A stretch of 7,547 bases of DNA from DATAAM01 sp036260075 (GTDB lineage Bacteria > Actinomycetota > Acidimicrobiia > Acidimicrobiales > JAHWLA01): positions 1-7,547 of the forward strand of contig DATAAM010000201.1 of the NCBI GenBank assembly GCA_036260075.1, in the 5' to 3' direction. The notes beneath the pieces were generated by a model. It ran no database searches. It saw nothing but the letters and a program-made list of their open reading frames with translations, and was not told the DNA's origin. Positions within the stretch are counted from its first letter, which is position 1. Every line of letters begins with the position of its first letter. Both the position numbers and the translations under genes were made by a program. Below, one piece after another: positions 5,405 to 7,547 of this stretch.

Positions 5405-6925
5405 ATGGCCAGAGCGGAAGACAGAGCATCCATCGCTAATCTCGGTGCTGCGTATCGAATGCATGTCTGGCTCAGTGGGCCGTGGCGCGAGGTACGAGAA
5501 CTGAAAGGGCCGGTGTTCGCCGACCATATGACGAGTCGACGCGAAGATGCGGATGCACTCTGGAATGGGACGCGGCCACTAGCTCTCACGATCGCCTCGG
5601 ACGTCGATCCCTCGTCAGACTTGATTCGTAGACTGTGCGCGCTCGCGAAAACGGGCGATGTTAAGGTTTTTGTCGGCCCTGCATACACCGACGTCGTTCC
5701 CGAGGACGTCGTACGCCTGAAGTTCGAGGGCATCGACGAAGACGCTGATCATTCCGGCTCTATCCGGATCGGCTCGGCAATCCATGCCCTCTGGCTACAG
5801 CAAGGATGGCGCGAACTGGCACGTCGGTGGTTCGGCGATGACCAGGAAGACCGCTCTGTGACGAGCACTCGGTATCTTGAGCTTCAGGCACACGACAGCC
5901 TTCAGAACGACGTATTCGTGACGACGAACCCGCGTCTTCTCAGAGACCGCTTCGGATCGGCCTGGTTCCATCGGTCTGGCATCGCGACGCCACGAGAGGT
6001 GCTAACTGCCGTCGAGGTCTTCCTCCGCGGCCGACACACGATCACGCCTGTGCTCGAGCCGAAGTACAGGCTGTCGCTGGGGAAGGGCATGTTCTACGGC
6101 TATGTAACCGAGGCCCGGTTGCCTCACGTAGTCCAAGCGCTTCGTAGCTGCTTGTCGCCAGCAAGGAACGCCGAGTACCGGCACCTCGCTGACCATGTCC
6201 TCAATATCCTCGCCCGTCATCGCTCTTTGCTAGTGGCGTCTGACGCTCTTTATCGCGCCGGATTGGCCGAAGGGCATATGTACGCAAACAATTTGATCAT
6301 CAGCGAGCAGCTCTATCATCTTCAGTTCGCACTGGTGCTCGTTGCAGGCATACTCGACGAAATCGCCTGGGTGGTAGCGATTCTCGACAGGTCGACGCCG
6401 AGGCGTAACGAGATCAGTTGGCGAGCGCTACGCAAGTGGAAGAACTGGTTGACAGCATTGACATCGACGGACGCACAACGCATGGCGGCTGCCGCCAGGA
6501 GTCATTCCTCGGCAGCACTAATGGATTTGGGCTACGACATGCGTGATGCCATTCAGCACCGACAGCCACTTCAAGCGGAAGTGGTCGAGGTGCAATCGGA
6601 GCCGATGGCGGTTGGCCGTCTTGATGGACCCGCCGAGGCTCGTATCGCGATGCTCGACCTCAACGCGTGTGTGAAGCCTGTGCACCTACGTCTCCCTGTC
6701 GATACCCGGGGCGCCATCGTCTTTGACACGCGGCCATACCTGATACCGCATCAGTTTTTCCGTGGGGTGGTCGATGCCGTAGACGCCTTGGTCGATGACA
6801 CCTTCGCGTGTGTGCCGTGGGTCGACGCCGATGGGTGGTGGGAGCCAGAGGAAGCCGAGCTGATCGAGCACCGCGAGCTCGTTCGTCTTTCGGACTGGCT
6901 GTTCGGGCCTTCCGAGCAGACATGA
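5405..6925 (+). CDS. Unrecognised 506-aa accessory protein; possible PIN-like N-terminal half and HEPN-like C-terminal half
   Basis: I do not recognise this protein as a named family. It is soluble-looking, without a signal peptide. The N-terminal half has a strand ending in acidic residues (LTIASDVDPSSD, Asp66 and Asp68), an acidic stretch at 109-115 (GIDEDAD) and HDSLQNDVFVTTNPRLLRDR starting at His163, with Asp169 leading a strand VFVTTN. That last pattern recalls the late strand and conserved Asp of PIN-like nuclease domains. IATPREVLTAVEVFLRGR follows at 193-210. The C-terminal half is helical, with a strongly hydrophobic helix at 303-327 interrupted by Asp-Glu, so probably a buried core. 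It also has RDAIQH at 380-385, an Rx4H motif like that of HEPN RNases. Both domain calls are inference from motif and context. The start is ATG 5405 with AAGGA eight bases upstream. G+C is clearly lower than in the operon and codon use is more relaxed, which suggests horizontal transfer. It is the only intact gene between the broken integrase and the hicB-like gene, in the slot where elements carry defence or toxin cargo. Confidence 0.85.
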   Translation: MARAEDRASIANLGAAYRMHVWLSGPWREVRELKGPVFADHMTSRREDADALWNGTRPLALTIASDVDPSSDLIRRLCALAKTGDVKVFVGPAYTDVVPEDVVRLKFEGIDEDADHSGSIRIGSAIHALWLQQGWRELARRWFGDDQEDRSVTSTRYLELQAHDSLQNDVFVTTNPRLLRDRFGSAWFHRSGIATPREVLTAVEVFLRGRHTITPVLEPKYRLSLGKGMFYGYVTEARLPHVVQALRSCLSPARNAEYRHLADHVLNILARHRSLLVASDALYRAGLAEGHMYANNLIISEQLYHLQFALVLVAGILDEIAWVVAILDRSTPRRNEISWRALRKWKNWLTALTSTDAQRMAAAARSHSSAALMDLGYDMRDAIQHRQPLQAEVVEVQSEPMAVGRLDGPAEARIAMLDLNACVKPVHLRLPVDTRGAIVFDTRPYLIPHQFFRGVVDAVDALVDDTFACVPWVDADGWWEPEEAELIEHRELVRLSDWLFGPSEQT

Positions 6926-7120
6926 ACAGGTCTGCGACCGCAGGGCGCTCGGATCTCCGATGGGCAGATGTTCACCATCACCGGGCAAGAACGTCAGCGA
7001 ACTCGCGGACTCGTACAGTGTGCTGTGCAAATATGTGCACCTTCCTGGGCCTTGCTGTCAGGTCGGTTGAAGTGCTTGTCAGTCGGTGCGGTTTCCGCTT
7101 GTGCTCCTAGGTGGTGATCG
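6926..7120. other. 195-bp spacer without a convincing gene; possible eroded coding remnant
   Basis: The spacer lies between the stop of the 506-aa gene and the stop of the convergent hicB-like gene. A 36-codon frame, ATG 6960 to TGA 7070, has a protein-like middle (NVSELADSYSVLCKYVH) but no good ribosome site. A second frame, from ATG 6922, overlaps the preceding stop as ATGA and gives a Cys/Arg-rich 62-residue product with no protein-like pattern. No clear intrinsic terminator is visible for either converging gene. Two TGTCAG sites occur at 7056 and 7077. Confidence 0.45.
7056..7086 (+). repeat. Pair of TGTCAG sites, 21 bp apart
   Basis: TGTCAG occurs at 7056-7061 and 7077-7082, within an imperfect direct repeat: CTTGCTGTCAGGTCGG at 7051-7066 against CTTGTCAGTCGG at 7075-7086. 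The second copy, TGTCAGTCG, is identical to the fourth copy of the array in front of the integrase and has the same orientation. The spacing is two helical turns. They could be right-arm recombinase sites, or chance; two sites alone are weak evidence. Confidence 0.45.
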
Positions 7121-7507
7121 TCAGCTCGCTAGGAGTTGCTGGACTCGTTGGTGGGAGATGCCGAGTACGTCAGCGGCATCGCGGCGGCTGAGGCCCATTT
7201 CCGTCAGCCGCCTGACAGCTTCGGCGGTCGCACGCTGAGCGTCGGCACCGGCTCGCTCGGCGGCGTAGCGGGCTTGAGAGACCTCGGTTGCCAGGAGGGC
7301 CACATCGGAGGGCAGTTCCGGCGTGATCGTGAGGGAATCGGCGTCCTTGTCCAGCCAGGCCGCCAACGCCTCGCGAATCCGGTCCTCGGCCTGGCGAAGC
7401 GTGCGGCCGTACGTCTGGCAGCCATCGACGCCCTTGATCCGCACCAGCCACACGCCTTCATCGCCGTCGTGCTCGAACATTGCGACGTATCTTTTGCGCC
7501 CGCTCAC
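7121..7507 (-). CDS. HicB-family antitoxin with C-terminal helix-turn-helix
   Basis: This small protein has 128 aa from GTG 7507-7505. The N-terminal 55 residues match the HicB partial RNase-H-like fold: a strand pair KRYVAMFEHD and VWLVRIKGVDGCQTYGRT, then a helix with EALAAWLDKDAD. A charged, coiled-coil-prone helix follows (ATEVSQARYAAERAGADAQR). The C-terminus is a helix-turn-helix, MGLSRRDAADVLGISHQRV, of the kind that binds DNA operators. In known systems HicB neutralises the HicA mRNA interferase and represses the hicAB operon. No HicA-like gene lies in the window; if present upstream it would be beyond 7547, and solitary HicB-like proteins also occur. The start is ambiguous: GTG 7516 directly abuts GGAGAAGG, whereas GTG 7507 has AAGG nine bases upstream and is preferred. 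It is convergent with the 506-aa gene. Confidence 0.85.
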   Translation of the reverse strand: MSGRKRYVAMFEHDGDEGVWLVRIKGVDGCQTYGRTLRQAEDRIREALAAWLDKDADSLTITPELPSDVALLATEVSQARYAAERAGADAQRATAEAVRRLTEMGLSRRDAADVLGISHQRVQQLLAS

Positions 7508-7547
7508 CGCAACCACCCTTCTCCGAGACAGGGCGCCAGAACTCGCT

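Noticed and set aside
6922..7110. Small gene starting at ATG 6922 in an ATGA overlap with the 506-aa gene
   Set aside because: The overlap looks attractive, but the 62-residue product is an Arg/Cys-rich mix without protein-like periodicity, and no ribosome site is evident.
4000..7547. attR copy of the tRNA-Glu 3' end
   Set aside because: Reading through the accessory region I found no second TTCGAAT-containing segment or other clear repeat of the tRNA end, so no attachment-site feature is called.
1..7547. CRISPR array, riboswitch, rRNA or insertion-sequence transposase
   Set aside because: No spaced repeat array of CRISPR type, no recognisable riboswitch or rRNA segment and no transposase frame is visible. 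The TGTCAG units are too short and too close together to be CRISPR repeats.

Overview
The window is high-GC bacterial chromosome, most likely from an actinobacterium. An Acidimicrobiia-like lineage is my best guess from the style of the first gene and the tight GTG-started operon; this is inference, not a database result. Counted blocks give 41/60 G+C inside gltX (2401-2460) but 32/60 and 33/60 inside the large accessory gene (5401-5460 and 6301-6360). The window is therefore a housekeeping half joined to a compositionally different accessory half, with a tRNA pair at the junction.

Housekeeping half (1-3713, + strand). Four genes are packed as one apparent operon: an unrecognised 170-aa protein, an acyl-CoA dehydrogenase (2-nt gap), glutamyl-tRNA synthetase gltX (GTGA overlap) and a membrane-anchored YdcF/DUF218-type protein (GTGA overlap). 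A long, near-perfect hairpin (3721-3772) follows and separates the operon from the tRNAs.

tRNA block (3819-4028). tRNA-Gln(CTG) and tRNA-Glu(CTC) follow each other, with a 9-bp hairpin between them and a textbook intrinsic terminator after tRNA-Glu. GluRS and its tRNA-Glu substrate lie within about 1 kb of each other. tRNA-Gln is also present, and would be a second substrate if this GluRS is non-discriminating, as is common in actinobacteria that use the GatCAB transamidation route.

Accessory half (about 4060-7547). Just after the tRNA-Glu terminator lie four phased TGTCAGNNG direct repeats, then a tyrosine-recombinase integrase gene broken by one frameshift and one in-frame amber codon. This looks like the fossil left end of an integrative element inserted at tRNA-Glu. 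Next is a lower-GC 506-aa gene with no confident family assignment. Its N-terminal half has PIN-like features and its C-terminal half carries an Rx4H motif in a helical context, as in HEPN RNases, so it is a candidate defence or toxin-type nuclease. A 195-bp stretch without a convincing gene follows and holds two more TGTCAG sites 21 bp apart. The window ends with a minus-strand HicB-type antitoxin with a C-terminal helix-turn-helix; any HicA partner upstream of it would lie beyond the window edge.
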